DNA from: Saprospiraceae bacterium
Lineage (GTDB): Bacteria > Bacteroidota > Bacteroidia > Chitinophagales > Saprospiraceae
NCBI GenBank assembly: GCA_013360405.1
Contig: JABWBR010000058.1
Location: 1-64,000, forward strand
Length of the DNA: 64,000 bases
Direction: 5' to 3'
Shown: positions 43,674 to 52,807 of the stretch, piece by piece
How positions within the stretch are numbered: position 1 is the first letter of the stretch
How the letters are laid out: the number at the start of each line of letters is the position of its first letter
Made by a program: the position numbers and the translations under genes
Notes under the pieces: generated by a model
What the model was told of the DNA's origin: nothing
The model's input: only the letters and a program-made list of their open reading frames with translations
Databases searched by the model: none

Positions 43674-45392
43674 TCAAAGTTCTCCGGCCATCTCCTCCAA
43701 TTGCTCCACCACGGCCTTGTGTGCGGCGCGTAGCGCTGTCAACTGAGCAGCTTCCTTTTCGAGATGCTCGTCGAAGCGGCGGAAATTGGCGTCGATACGT
43801 TTTTTTAGCTGAGTAATATACGTCTTGAGGCGCTGAGTGATTTCAGATTCAATTTGTTGACGGCCGTCGTTGATCTCTGTGCGGAAACCATCCAGAATTC
43901 TACGTCGTTTCACGCTGGTTGTCACGCCTGCAAAAAGCAGTCCGATGGCAGTGAGAATGCCGCCGGTAATATCGAAGACCATGCCGTTGGTGACGGCCAT
44001 AACGATGACCCCGATGGCTGCGAGCCCGCTGCCCGTGGCGATATTAGGAGATAGCGAGCGATTTTCGGAAAACAGGTTATCGTCGCGAAAGCTCTCTGCT
44101 CGGTTCACAAAAGTGGAAAAAGCGTCTTGCAATTCGCGCAGCACGCCGGTGCGGCGTTCGGCGATATCGCTAAAAATATCGTGGTCGTGGCGCAGGATCG
44201 TTTCGCTGCTGCGCAATTTCAGGTCGATAATACGCGCCATATGCTGAATACTGTCGGCCAGGTCGTCAACATTGGCATCCAACTTCACGCGCAGTTCGTC
44301 GTGCAATTTCCGCTCCATGTCAGCGGCCAGTTCGGCCAGCCATTCGCGTACCGATAATTTTTTACTAAAAATAGAAGTAAACGAGCGCTTGAGCAGGGAG
44401 AAAAACGACAGCCCTTCGGCCAATTCTCTTTCTTTGAGGGTAGTAATGCGGTCGTATCCGGCAATGAGATTTTCCACCAGAATATCGACCTGCTTATGCG
44501 ACTTGAGCTCTTGTTCGTGGAGCGTATCGCGCACATCCTGCCTAAAGGCGGTATCGGACTCCCATTGCTGCTGGCGCAAATCGAGTCCTTTTTCTATGCG
44601 TTCGCAAATATTCTGGGCGGTGCTTACGTTGTTTTGGAGTTTAAGTACGGGCGCTTTACCGCCGGTGATATTTTTTCTAATGTATTCGCGCAAGGGCAAA
44701 AAACCGCTCACCTGTTCGAGTCCTTCTTGTTCCTGCTTGGCTGATACGGCAAACACCATCGGGTCGTTGATCCCTTTCTTTCGGGCTTGTTCGCTCACGC
44801 CCTGCAAATTCACGGCGAGGTCTTCCTCCGGCATGAGGTCTTTTTGCTGGAGTACAAAAATGACCTTCTTGCGCCAGTCGGCGTGGATGAATTCGAAGAA
44901 ATCCCATGCCGACTGCCGGTAGGGGTTTTTAGCTTCAAAAACAAACACGATGAGGTCGGAAGCGGGGATGAAACGCTCCGTAATTTCCTGGTGGTGTGCC
45001 ACGATCGTATTGGTACCCGGCGTGTCTACGATGGCGATTTCGCGGAGGATATCCACCGGCAGCAATATTTTTTTGAGGTATTCATTGATAACCACCTCCT
45101 CTTCCTTCTCGCCGTACAATAGCTGCTGGATGGTATCGGTCATTGGCTGCGGCGCCACCTTGGTGATCTCGCGGCCGGTAGAAAGCAGCGCATTGATAAA
45201 GCTGCTTTTTCCCGATTTGACCTCGCCTACGATCACAAACATAAACGGCTCGTGCAGTCGATTGCGCAAGTCGCTGACCGTTTGGGCCAGTTCTTCGTGA
45301 CCAATTTTAATGGTGAGTTCGTGCAGGTTCTTGACAATCTCGTCAAGTCGGGCGCGATGGCCCTTGATGTCTTGTGGGATAATGGCTAACAT
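43674..45392 (-). CDS. Dynamin-like GTPase
   Basis: 572 residues. G1 VIVGEVKSGKSSFINALL, G2 region VAPQPMTDTIQ, G3 IVDTPGTNTIV and G4 VLQQKDLM place it among bacterial dynamin-family proteins. The middle is a long helical region (QNICERIEKGLDLRQQQWES and beyond). A hydrophobic hairpin at about residues 465-510 (GSGLAAIGVIVMAVTNGMVF, ILTAIGLLFAG) may be the membrane-binding paddle, followed by a C-terminal coiled coil. Likely role: GTP-driven membrane remodelling or repair. No second dynamin is adjacent, unlike paired DynA/DynB systems. Confidence 0.9.
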   Translation of the reverse strand: MLAIIPQDIKGHRARLDEIVKNLHELTIKIGHEELAQTVSDLRNRLHEPFMFVIVGEVKSGKSSFINALLSTGREITKVAPQPMTDTIQQLLYGEKEEEVVINEYLKKILLPVDILREIAIVDTPGTNTIVAHHQEITERFIPASDLIVFVFEAKNPYRQSAWDFFEFIHADWRKKVIFVLQQKDLMPEEDLAVNLQGVSEQARKKGINDPMVFAVSAKQEQEGLEQVSGFLPLREYIRKNITGGKAPVLKLQNNVSTAQNICERIEKGLDLRQQQWESDTAFRQDVRDTLHEQELKSHKQVDILVENLIAGYDRITTLKERELAEGLSFFSLLKRSFTSIFSKKLSVREWLAELAADMERKLHDELRVKLDANVDDLADSIQHMARIIDLKLRSSETILRHDHDIFSDIAERRTGVLRELQDAFSTFVNRAESFRDDNLFSENRSLSPNIATGSGLAAIGVIVMAVTNGMVFDITGGILTAIGLLFAGVTTSVKRRRILDGFRTEINDGRQQIESEITQRLKTYITQLKKRIDANFRRFDEHLEKEAAQLTALRAAHKAVVEQLEEMAGEL

Positions 45393-45421
45393 GGTGCTAA
45401 GGTAGTAAATTTTTTAATAGC

Positions 45422-45509
45422 TGTCAGCAATCAGCAGTCAGCAGTCGGCAATCGGCAATCGGCGGTCGGTTGTCTGGATCTGGTTGCCGACTGCCGACCG
45501 CTGACCGCC
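45422..45509. repeat. Heptamer inverted tandem array
   Basis: Left arm of CAGCAGT / CGGCAAT / CGGCGGT-type heptamers (45422-45468); right arm CCGACTGCCGACCGC and TGACCGCC (45488-45509). It lies upstream of the dynamin gene start and the propeller gene start (divergent). Confidence 0.8.
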
Positions 45510-45625
45510 ATTTAATAGCCGTTTATATGTGAAAATTGACCGCTCACCGCTAATTGCTAACTGCTACTATTTGATTATTCCAATTTATTGTTATAACTTT
45601 ATACTATTGTTAATCTATCCAAACT

Positions 45626-47383
45626 ATGAGCAAAACTATACCCTTAGTACTCCTGTACGCGGTATTCGCGCAGGTTATGTTGGCATTTCCCAACCACAAG
45701 GATGCGACTTCCGCAACCGACATTCCGATCTCACAGATCATCTCCACAGACGGCACGCTAAACCTTTCTTCGGGTTATTCCGGGGTTATTCCGCTTTTGG
45801 GCTATCAGGTCAGGCTTGATCCTTGTCTTGGCCCCGTATTACAGCCTTTGCCGCCCACGGGTTGGCAGACGATGGGTACGGGATTGAACAATGCGGTAAA
45901 CGCCATTGCCATTTCGGGTTCCAATGTGTATGTGGGCGGCGAATTCACCCAGGCCGGCGGTCAAAACGCCAATTTTATCGCCAAATGGGACGGCAGCAAC
46001 TGGTCAACGCTGGGCGCGGGTTTTAACGATGCGTGTTATGCCCTGGCCGTGCGCAATGACACGGTGTATGCCGGCGGCTTTTTCACTACAGCCGGCGGCT
46101 TGCCGGCCAGTTTTGTAGCCATGTGGGATGGCAATGCCTGGTCGGCTATGGGCGACGGGTTCAACGGTTATTGTTTTTCTCTGGCTTTAGGCAGCGGCAA
46201 ACGCGTTTATGCCGGGGGTATCTTTACCCAGGCCGGCAATGCGCCGGCCAATTATATAGCCAGTTGGAACGGCCACAACTGGACGCCGCTGGGGCCAGGC
46301 CTCGGTGACGCCTGCTTTTCGATAGCAGTCAACGGCACTGAAGTGTATGCCGGCGGTTTTTTTACCACAGCCGGCAATGCCCCCGCCGGATATATCGCCA
46401 AATGGGACGCCAACGGCTGGTCGGCCCTTGGCTCGGGGCTGAGCGGTGAATGCCTGGCTCTGGCTTATGCCCAGGGTAAACTATATGCCGGCGGCAATTT
46501 CCTGGTGGCCGGCGGCGGCGCCGCCAATCGCGTCGCCGTATGGGACGGCATAAGTTGGTCGGGCCTCAGTACAGGCCTCAACGGCCCCTGCCTTGCCTTG
46601 TCGGCAGTCGGCCCCAACCTGATAGCCGGCGGCGTGTTTACCAAAACGGGCGCTCAAACGGTCAATTACATAGCCTGGTGGGACGGCGTGACCTGGCAAC
46701 CTTTTGGCACAGGCCTCGATTTCGCCTGCACCAGCCTGGCCATTAAAGGTAGCGATGTGTACACGGGCGGCTATTTTACATCTGCCGGCGGCTCTCCTGC
46801 TAATTTTATAGCGCGTTATGTAGAACCCATTCTGCCTGTTGAATTGAGCCGCTTTTCCGCCACCGTGCAAAACAAACAGGTGATGTTAGAGTGGCTTACG
46901 CTTACAGAAACCAATAATTACGGCTTCTACCTGGAGCGAAGCAGCGACGGGCGAATGTGGACTGATCTCCATTTTATTGCCGGAAAAGGAACTACCCTTA
47001 ATGCGCATGTCTATAATTATACTGATAAATCGCCTTTGGCCGGCATCAACTATTACAGGCTGAGACAGGAAGATTTTGACGGCTACGTCCACTATTCGGA
47101 TGTGGTCAGCGCAACGGTAGAGGGGGAAGACATCCGACTGGGCGTATCTCCTAATCCGGCAGGCGAAAACGTCCGGCTGTACTTCTCCCATAGCGATTTC
47201 AGTGGACCGGCAGTTGTTAGTGTTTTTGACGCCAACGGCAGGTTGTCCCTGCAACAAATCCTGGGCTTTGAAGACGGCGTAGCTGCGGCTGTAATTGATC
47301 TGGCGGGTTTGACCGGCGGCGTATACCTGGTTAGGGTTATTACCGCACAAGACGGCTACTCAACGCGGATGGTCAAGCATTAG
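45626..47383 (+). CDS. Beta-propeller-like secreted protein with T9SS type A sorting domain
   Basis: 585 residues with a signal peptide (MSKTIPLVLLYAVFAQVMLA). Residues about 75-395 hold seven or so repeats of about 45 residues, each with GSNVYVGGEFTQAGGQNANF and IAKWDGSNWSTLG-type strands, forming a beta-propeller-like fold. A linker module ELSRFSATVQNKQVMLEWLT follows, as in many T9SS cargo proteins. The end, GVSPNPAGENVRLYFSH to GVYLVRVITAQDGYSTRMVK, is a type A sorting domain. The enzymatic role is unknown; it may bind ligands at the surface. It overlaps the convergent wbqC-like gene by 24 bp at the 3' end. Confidence 0.88.
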   Translation: MSKTIPLVLLYAVFAQVMLAFPNHKDATSATDIPISQIISTDGTLNLSSGYSGVIPLLGYQVRLDPCLGPVLQPLPPTGWQTMGTGLNNAVNAIAISGSNVYVGGEFTQAGGQNANFIAKWDGSNWSTLGAGFNDACYALAVRNDTVYAGGFFTTAGGLPASFVAMWDGNAWSAMGDGFNGYCFSLALGSGKRVYAGGIFTQAGNAPANYIASWNGHNWTPLGPGLGDACFSIAVNGTEVYAGGFFTTAGNAPAGYIAKWDANGWSALGSGLSGECLALAYAQGKLYAGGNFLVAGGGAANRVAVWDGISWSGLSTGLNGPCLALSAVGPNLIAGGVFTKTGAQTVNYIAWWDGVTWQPFGTGLDFACTSLAIKGSDVYTGGYFTSAGGSPANFIARYVEPILPVELSRFSATVQNKQVMLEWLTLTETNNYGFYLERSSDGRMWTDLHFIAGKGTTLNAHVYNYTDKSPLAGINYYRLRQEDFDGYVHYSDVVSATVEGEDIRLGVSPNPAGENVRLYFSHSDFSGPAVVSVFDANGRLSLQQILGFEDGVAAAVIDLAGLTGGVYLVRVITAQDGYSTRMVKH

Positions 47384-48010
47384 GTTGCCCAGTTTCTGCA
47401 AATACGGCAAAGTGGTGGGCCCGAGGCAAAAAAGCAGATCGACCACGCTCAGATGTGGCAAAAAACCATAGCGTTCGGTGAATACCTGTGGATAGGGTGG
47501 GGCAGTAGGCAACACGGCAGTGGGATGTACTGCCTCACGCATATCGAGTATATCCGATTTCGTATAAGCGGGCTGATAGGTATCGGTGAGCTGCAGCGTT
47601 ACCGGCAAACGAAGCAAAGAGATAACCGTTTGCAGCAATTCCCAGTTGAAATCGAAGAGGAATTCGCAGCGCTTTATGTAATAGGGGTGTAAAAATTCAG
47701 CGTAGTGAATAAAATATGGCGCGCTGCCATAACCCGATTTTATGCTTTGCCAGTGTTGAGCCTGCCAGGGCTCGTGGTAAGCTATGCGCACATCCCGTAT
47801 GGGTTGTTGTTGGTGTTTGCCTTTCACTAATGGAATACTGAGCCGCAAGGGGCCGTTGGCGCCCGCTACCTGACAGCGGTTGCGGTAGCTGCCTTTTGTA
47901 TAATGTTCGTGCTGCTCCATCAAAATGCCGACGCCGCTGCACAGCAAAGCCATATAGGCGGCGGCGGGCAGGTATTGCAATTCTACTACTATTTGTCTGG
48001 AAATATTCAC
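47360..48010 (-). CDS. WbqC-like family protein
   Basis: 216 residues. The family pattern is visible: VELQYLPAAAYMALL, EQHEHYTKGSYRNRCQVAGA, GPLRLSIPLVKG, YHEPWQAQHWQSIKSGYGSA and PYFIHYAEFLHPYY. WbqC-like proteins are found near sugar and O-antigen genes, but their reaction is not established. Cytoplasmic. It is convergent with the propeller gene (24-bp overlap) and divergent from the desaturase gene; no polysaccharide genes are nearby. Confidence 0.88.
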   Translation of the reverse strand: MNISRQIVVELQYLPAAAYMALLCSGVGILMEQHEHYTKGSYRNRCQVAGANGPLRLSIPLVKGKHQQQPIRDVRIAYHEPWQAQHWQSIKSGYGSAPYFIHYAEFLHPYYIKRCEFLFDFNWELLQTVISLLRLPVTLQLTDTYQPAYTKSDILDMREAVHPTAVLPTAPPYPQVFTERYGFLPHLSVVDLLFCLGPTTLPYLQKLGNLMLDHPR

Positions 48011-48164
48011 TTTTGTACCATAGTTTATTTGCGCTAAAGGTAGCCCATACCCTACGCTTAACCAATAATTTGCCGTAAGTTTGCTCGTATATAAAAAAGC
48101 TGAATGTCGTTGTTTTTTCGTACCTTGCGCCTTTTATTTTCTGGTTCATTAACGCTTCATTTTT

Positions 48165-49253
48165 ATGGCTTTACAAACAGTAAGATTTAATCGGGCAGTG
48201 GCGCCCGATTTTGCTCAAGCACTCAAGCAACGCGTCAACGATTATTTTGAAACCAATAAAATCTCAAGGTATGCCACACCTGGAATGGTTATCAAATCCA
48301 TCTTCATGTTGGCGCTCTTTTTCGTACCCTATGCATTGATCATGTCAAACACCTTCTCCAGCCCCTGGGCTGTTTTTGCTATGTGGGTGTTGATCGGATT
48401 TGGCACTGCGGGTATCGGTCTGTCAATCATGCACGACGCCAATCACGGCGCATATTCACGCCATGGCTGGATCAACGAGATGATGGGCTATACGCTCAAC
48501 CTGGTAGGCGGCAGCGCAATTATCTGGCGTATCCAGCACAACGTATTGCACCACTCGTATACTAATATCGACGGGATGGACGAAGATATTCACCCTGGCA
48601 AACTCATGCGTTTTTCCCCGCACCAGCCGCTGGAAAAACACCACCGCTACCAATTTCTTTTTGCCTGGTTCCTCTATGGCTTGATGACCTTGCTATGGAT
48701 TACGGCAAAGGAATTCCGCCAGATAGCCCGCTATCAGAAGATGGGGCTTATCGAGCCGCAAGGCCGCACTTATCGCGGGGTGATGATCGAACTCTTCGCC
48801 TTTAAGGCGGTTTACTATGTCTATATGCTGATATTGCCGCTAATGATCTCGAACGTAGCCTGGTGGCAAACGCTGATCTTCTTTTTTGTGTCCCACTTTA
48901 TTGCGGGCCTTACACTGGGATTGGTTTTCCAGCCTGCTCACGTGATGTCAGAATGCGAATATCCGATGCCCGATGAAAAAGGCAATATTGATAACAACTT
49001 CGCCATCCACCAGTTACAGACGACCTCCAATTTTGCACCCAATAACAAAATTCTGGGTTGGTATGTAGGCGGACTCAACTACCAGGTCGAACACCACTTG
49101 CTGTCAAATGTGTGCCACGTGCACTACCGCAAGCTGTCGCCTATCGTAAAAGCTACCGCTGAAGAATACGGCCTGCCGTATCACTCGCAGCCTACCTTTA
49201 CCAAGGCACTCTGGGAACACGGCAAGATGCTGTGGAAACTGGGGAGAGTATAG
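48165..49253 (+). CDS. Membrane fatty acid desaturase (acyl-lipid/acyl-CoA type)
   Basis: 362 residues. Three histidine boxes bind the di-iron centre: HDANHG (about residue 90), HNVLHHSYTN (about 125) and QVEHHL (about 307); a Gln in the third box is typical of delta-6-like/front-end or linoleoyl-CoA desaturases. Membrane helices lie near residues 40-80 and 220-270. It introduces a double bond into membrane fatty acids, needing O2 and electron donors not encoded here. The final 46 bp of the gene (49203-49248) are repeated 3.4 kb downstream, after a WD40-caspase gene, so the 3' end is an integration or duplication junction. Confidence 0.92.
   Translation: MALQTVRFNRAVAPDFAQALKQRVNDYFETNKISRYATPGMVIKSIFMLALFFVPYALIMSNTFSSPWAVFAMWVLIGFGTAGIGLSIMHDANHGAYSRHGWINEMMGYTLNLVGGSAIIWRIQHNVLHHSYTNIDGMDEDIHPGKLMRFSPHQPLEKHHRYQFLFAWFLYGLMTLLWITAKEFRQIARYQKMGLIEPQGRTYRGVMIELFAFKAVYYVYMLILPLMISNVAWWQTLIFFFVSHFIAGLTLGLVFQPAHVMSECEYPMPDEKGNIDNNFAIHQLQTTSNFAPNNKILGWYVGGLNYQVEHHLLSNVCHVHYRKLSPIVKATAEEYGLPYHSQPTFTKALWEHGKMLWKLGRV
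49203..49248 (+). repeat. 46-bp direct repeat, left copy (desaturase 3' end)
   Basis: Begins AAGGCACTCTGGGAACAC and encodes KALWEHGKMLWKLGR at the desaturase C-terminus, followed by GTA TAG. The right copy at 52690-52735 differs at one base. Confidence 0.95.
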
Positions 49254-49333
49254 TAGGCCATTATTACCGGCGTCTACTCCTTTCAGGGGCAAAATTTGAT
49301 TATTTTGCCCCTGAATTTTTTTCAGAAATACCT

Positions 49334-52300
49334 ATGCAGCGATTACTAATCATCATTTTGATGTGCTTTTGGGGAGCCGTTACCTTGCTCCAGGCGCAAC
49401 AAATCAAAATTCAATCGGGGCATGCTACGCAGCCCTTTTCGTTGTCATATGACCGCCATTGTGATTGCTACGCGGCTGGTTACCACGATCAAATAAGAAT
49501 ATTCGATCGTAGTACTCAGGTTGAATTGGCAACTTTGAGTGGTCATATGGGTGAAATACGAGGGTTGCAATTTAGTCCCAACGGCCGGTATTTATTGAGT
49601 TTCGGAGGTAGCACTCTGGTATTATGGGATACAAAAACCTGGAAAGAAATCTGGTTTTCATACACTCCATCAACAATGGAAGGAGAAGCTTATCATTTCT
49701 CTGGCGATAATAAATACCTGGCTTATGGGCAATATATGGGAAATAAAACAACGCTTCAATTATTGGAATTGACTACCTTAAAAGAAGAAACTTTATATAC
49801 TACGGAAGGCCTGTTTGATGCATTGGCATTTGATAATCAAGTTGAAAGGTTGTTTTTTACAATACGGAGTAAATATTATCTGTCTAATTTTAAAGATACG
49901 ACTGTAGCCTATGTCGATTTAATTTCTAAAAAAACGTTGCAGTTTATTGAAAATCCTAATATGAGTAAACAAATTCATTTTATTGATTTTGATGCTGAAG
50001 ATAACCTCATTATCGCTGGAGAAGATTTGGTGATTTGGAATCTTAAAAAGAGGATAGAGCTTTTAAGAGTGCCTGGAGTTCAATCTAAAAACATTAAAAT
50101 ATCTGCGGATAAAAAATATATAGTTTATAATAACGGACTGAAGGTAAATGTTGTGGATTTATCGACAAAAGAAATCATTGACTGCGATCTGAAAATTCAA
50201 AGACAATTAATCAACGACTTTCTTATATATACCGACCCATCTCCTTTAGTGCATTTTATTACAGAGCATATACCGGATACATCCCAAGCTTTTCAGCCGC
50301 TTAAAATTAATAATGTATACCTTGATGTTAATAATTGCGAAACGATAATTGCCCCTGCAAATGTATCAAACAATGTTACTTTTTTACAGTTTTTACACCA
50401 TGCGCCGCTATTGTTAAGTGCAAAAGGAACTTCAAAGACATTTACATACAGGCAGAATTATTCTAATCAGATATCAGTATGGTCATTGCTGGAAGCGAAA
50501 ATGGCGATGAATATTTCCTTCACCGAAAATCGAATCGTAGCAATGGAAAACAATGAAAATGACCATTTATTAGTAGCAGGGTTAGGTTCTATAGGAGTAT
50601 ACGATTTAAAAACAGGAAGAAAGTTGGGAACCACATATTCAAATGCCACACTGCTAGAGCATATTGAAGATGTAGAATGGATAGATACCTCCCGGTTTGC
50701 AGTAGTTTCGACAACAGCAGTTACTTCTGGTATTTATGACCGATACGGCAAATATATGGAGCCTTTCTATCAATTTAAAGAACACCAGCATGGTGGGGTA
50801 TTTAGAATTAAAGCCTTTTCCTTTTTTTCTGAAAATCCTCAAAGTTTTGCCCATTTGGCTTATCCTGATCAAGTTTATATACATAAAAACGGGAAAACGG
50901 AATCTATTTTAAGTTCATTAAACCCGGAGGCTCTATCTTCCACAATCTATTATAATGATCTTACAGGTAATAAAAACAAAGGCTTAATAGCTTATTTGGG
51001 AAATAGGGGGCAAATAACATTGAGAGATATGCTTTTGAATAAGACAAAGAAGATTAAAGGAGTTTATCCTTTTGTATTCAATTCATCAGGTACCCTTTTT
51101 GCTTATGAGTACGATGGTAATATTGAAATAAGAGATTTAGATAGACGCTATAAAGTCACTCACCGGTTTCCCAGCTTAGACCATCTGGATGTAATGGCTT
51201 TTTCTCCTGATGCTCAATTTCTTGCAGCTTCCGGGTTGGATGGGCTTATTAAAATATTCGACCTTAATCAAGACAAGGAATTAATTACCTTTATAGGATT
51301 AAGCGATGATGGATATATTTCAATAGTTGATAACAAATATTATTACTCGTCAACAGAAGATATTCAGCAATCTGTATTTTATGTATACAATGATAATATT
51401 TATCCTTTTGAGCAATTTGATTTAAAATATAACAGACCTGACATAGTAATCGAACGGATGGGACTAGCCTCATCAACCCTGGTTGATATATATAAAAAGG
51501 CTTACCAAAAACGACTTCGTCAGATGCGCTTTACCGAAGATATGTTGAGCGACGATTTTCATGCGCCAATTATAGATGTGGAATGGCCGTCTTTCCTAAT
51601 TACGAAAGATTCAACAATTTCCTTTAAAGTTCATGCGCAAGATTCTCTGGTCCAATTGGACCGGCTGGATATATATATTAACGGTGTCCCCCTTTTCGGC
51701 TCAAATGGAAGAGATCTCAGGCCGTTGCGTACAAACGAGTTGAAGGATACGATTCAGGTGAATCTTCACACAGGGAAGAACGTCATACAGGCCTCCGTAT
51801 ATAACCAGGCAGGTGCGGTTTCAACCAGGGAAACATATAGTGTGAATTATATATCACCCATAAATGCAAATCCTGATCTGTACCTGGTTGCTATCGGTGT
51901 GGATCATTATGATAATGCCGAGTATAACTTAAAATACCCTGTAAAAGACCTGGAAGATATTTCGACTTTGTTTAAAGAAAATGCGGGATACTATGAGAAC
52001 ACACACATCATTAAGCTATATAATGAAGATGTAAATCTAAAACGAATAAAGGAGGTGAAGGAGCAACTCATGGGGTGTAAAATTGATGATAAAGTAATAG
52101 TCGTAATTTCAGGTCATGGATTAATTGACGATCAACTGAACTATTATTTGGCCACGTCTGCTACGGCTTTTGATAAAATAGCACAAACTGCAATTCCATT
52201 TAATGTATTGGAAAATATACTCGATAGCATTCCTGCCCGCTCAAAAGTGCTTTTTATGGATGCATGCCACGCCGGCGAAGTAGATAAGGAAAGCATGGAT

Positions 52301-52690
52301 GTTGTAAAGGAACAAAACAGCATTCAGGGGCCGGTGAGTTTCAGAAGCCTGTCTAATTCAATAAATATTAGGCAAATTGACGAAGTAGCTGCTTATGAAT
52401 TAATGAAATCTATTTTTGTAGATTTGAGAAAAGGAACAGGCGCTACAATCATTGCCAGCGCCAGCGCCTATGAATTTGCATTTGAAGGGGATCAATGGAA
52501 TAATAGCGTCTTTGCATACGCGCTGTTGGAGGGATTGAAAAGTAAACAGGCAGACAAAGACCTCAACGGTCAGGTTATGATCTCTGAACTTCATGAATAT
52601 CTTCATAACAGAGTTTCGAAACTGACAGGAGGACTTCAACGTCCAACGCCCCGGATTGAAAATCCTATTAACGACTGGCGTATATGGTAA
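49334..52690 (+). CDS. Secreted WD40-repeat protein with C-terminal caspase-like (C14) domain
   Basis: 1118 residues from the ATG at 49334 (MQRLLIIILMCFWGAVTLLQ), a signal peptide ending AQA-Q. WD40-like blades run from about residue 30 (YDRHCDCYAAGYHDQIRIFD, IRGLQFSPNGRYLLSFGG) to 650 (MAFSPDAQFLAASGLDGLIK). A linker with beta-sandwich features follows. Residues about 850-1110 are a caspase/C14 domain: YPVKDLEDISTLFKENAGYY, catalytic His in IVVISGHGLIDD and Cys in VLFMDACHAGEVDKES. The protease is probably exported or periplasmic, its activity gated by the WD40 part. Much more AT-rich than flanking genes, and bounded by direct repeats, so probably acquired. Confidence 0.9.
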   Translation: MQRLLIIILMCFWGAVTLLQAQQIKIQSGHATQPFSLSYDRHCDCYAAGYHDQIRIFDRSTQVELATLSGHMGEIRGLQFSPNGRYLLSFGGSTLVLWDTKTWKEIWFSYTPSTMEGEAYHFSGDNKYLAYGQYMGNKTTLQLLELTTLKEETLYTTEGLFDALAFDNQVERLFFTIRSKYYLSNFKDTTVAYVDLISKKTLQFIENPNMSKQIHFIDFDAEDNLIIAGEDLVIWNLKKRIELLRVPGVQSKNIKISADKKYIVYNNGLKVNVVDLSTKEIIDCDLKIQRQLINDFLIYTDPSPLVHFITEHIPDTSQAFQPLKINNVYLDVNNCETIIAPANVSNNVTFLQFLHHAPLLLSAKGTSKTFTYRQNYSNQISVWSLLEAKMAMNISFTENRIVAMENNENDHLLVAGLGSIGVYDLKTGRKLGTTYSNATLLEHIEDVEWIDTSRFAVVSTTAVTSGIYDRYGKYMEPFYQFKEHQHGGVFRIKAFSFFSENPQSFAHLAYPDQVYIHKNGKTESILSSLNPEALSSTIYYNDLTGNKNKGLIAYLGNRGQITLRDMLLNKTKKIKGVYPFVFNSSGTLFAYEYDGNIEIRDLDRRYKVTHRFPSLDHLDVMAFSPDAQFLAASGLDGLIKIFDLNQDKELITFIGLSDDGYISIVDNKYYYSSTEDIQQSVFYVYNDNIYPFEQFDLKYNRPDIVIERMGLASSTLVDIYKKAYQKRLRQMRFTEDMLSDDFHAPIIDVEWPSFLITKDSTISFKVHAQDSLVQLDRLDIYINGVPLFGSNGRDLRPLRTNELKDTIQVNLHTGKNVIQASVYNQAGAVSTRETYSVNYISPINANPDLYLVAIGVDHYDNAEYNLKYPVKDLEDISTLFKENAGYYENTHIIKLYNEDVNLKRIKEVKEQLMGCKIDDKVIVVISGHGLIDDQLNYYLATSATAFDKIAQTAIPFNVLENILDSIPARSKVLFMDACHAGEVDKESMDVVKEQNSIQGPVSFRSLSNSINIRQIDEVAAYELMKSIFVDLRKGTGATIIASASAYEFAFEGDQWNNSVFAYALLEGLKSKQADKDLNGQVMISELHEYLHNRVSKLTGGLQRPTPRIENPINDWRIW

Positions 52691-52735
52691 AGGCCCTCTG
52701 GGAACACGGCAAGATGCTGTGGAAACTGGGGAGAG
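52690..52735 (+). repeat. 46-bp direct repeat, right copy
   Basis: Identical to 49203-49248 except C for A at 52695. In the desaturase frame it reads KALWEHGKMLWKLGRA then TGA, so it is the tail of a desaturase gene. It starts at the last base of the caspase stop codon. Confidence 0.95.
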
Positions 52736-52748
52736 CCTGAGTTGATAG

Positions 52749-52807
52749 CAGTCGGCAGTCGGCAGTCGGTTCTAAGTAGCCGATAGCCGACTGCCGATTG
52801 CCAATCG
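52749..52807. repeat. CAGTCGG heptamer inverted array
   Basis: Left arm CAGTCGG x3 (52749-52769); right arm GCCGATA, GCCGACT, GCCGATT-type units (52779-52808). Between the convergent WD40-caspase/desaturase tail and nosY, so it may also terminate transcription. Confidence 0.85.

Larger units (their letters stand above)
49249..52735. mobile_element. Putative inserted segment with WD40-caspase gene, bounded by 46-bp direct repeats
   Basis: The segment between the direct repeats holds one AT-rich gene (WD40-caspase) and little else. Duplication of the desaturase 3' end on the far side is what site-specific integration at a gene end, or replacement of a second tandem desaturase, would leave. No integrase is visible inside, so the mechanism is unknown. 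Confidence 0.55.

Noticed and set aside
48165-49253. Desaturase tail at 52690-52735 as a second gene
   Set aside because: Only 16 codons and a stop remain; no start or histidine boxes, so it is a repeat, not a gene.
49334-52690. Cytoplasmic anti-phage caspase
   Set aside because: The signal peptide MQRLLIIILMCFWGAV points to export, so a cytoplasmic abortive-infection role was not claimed.
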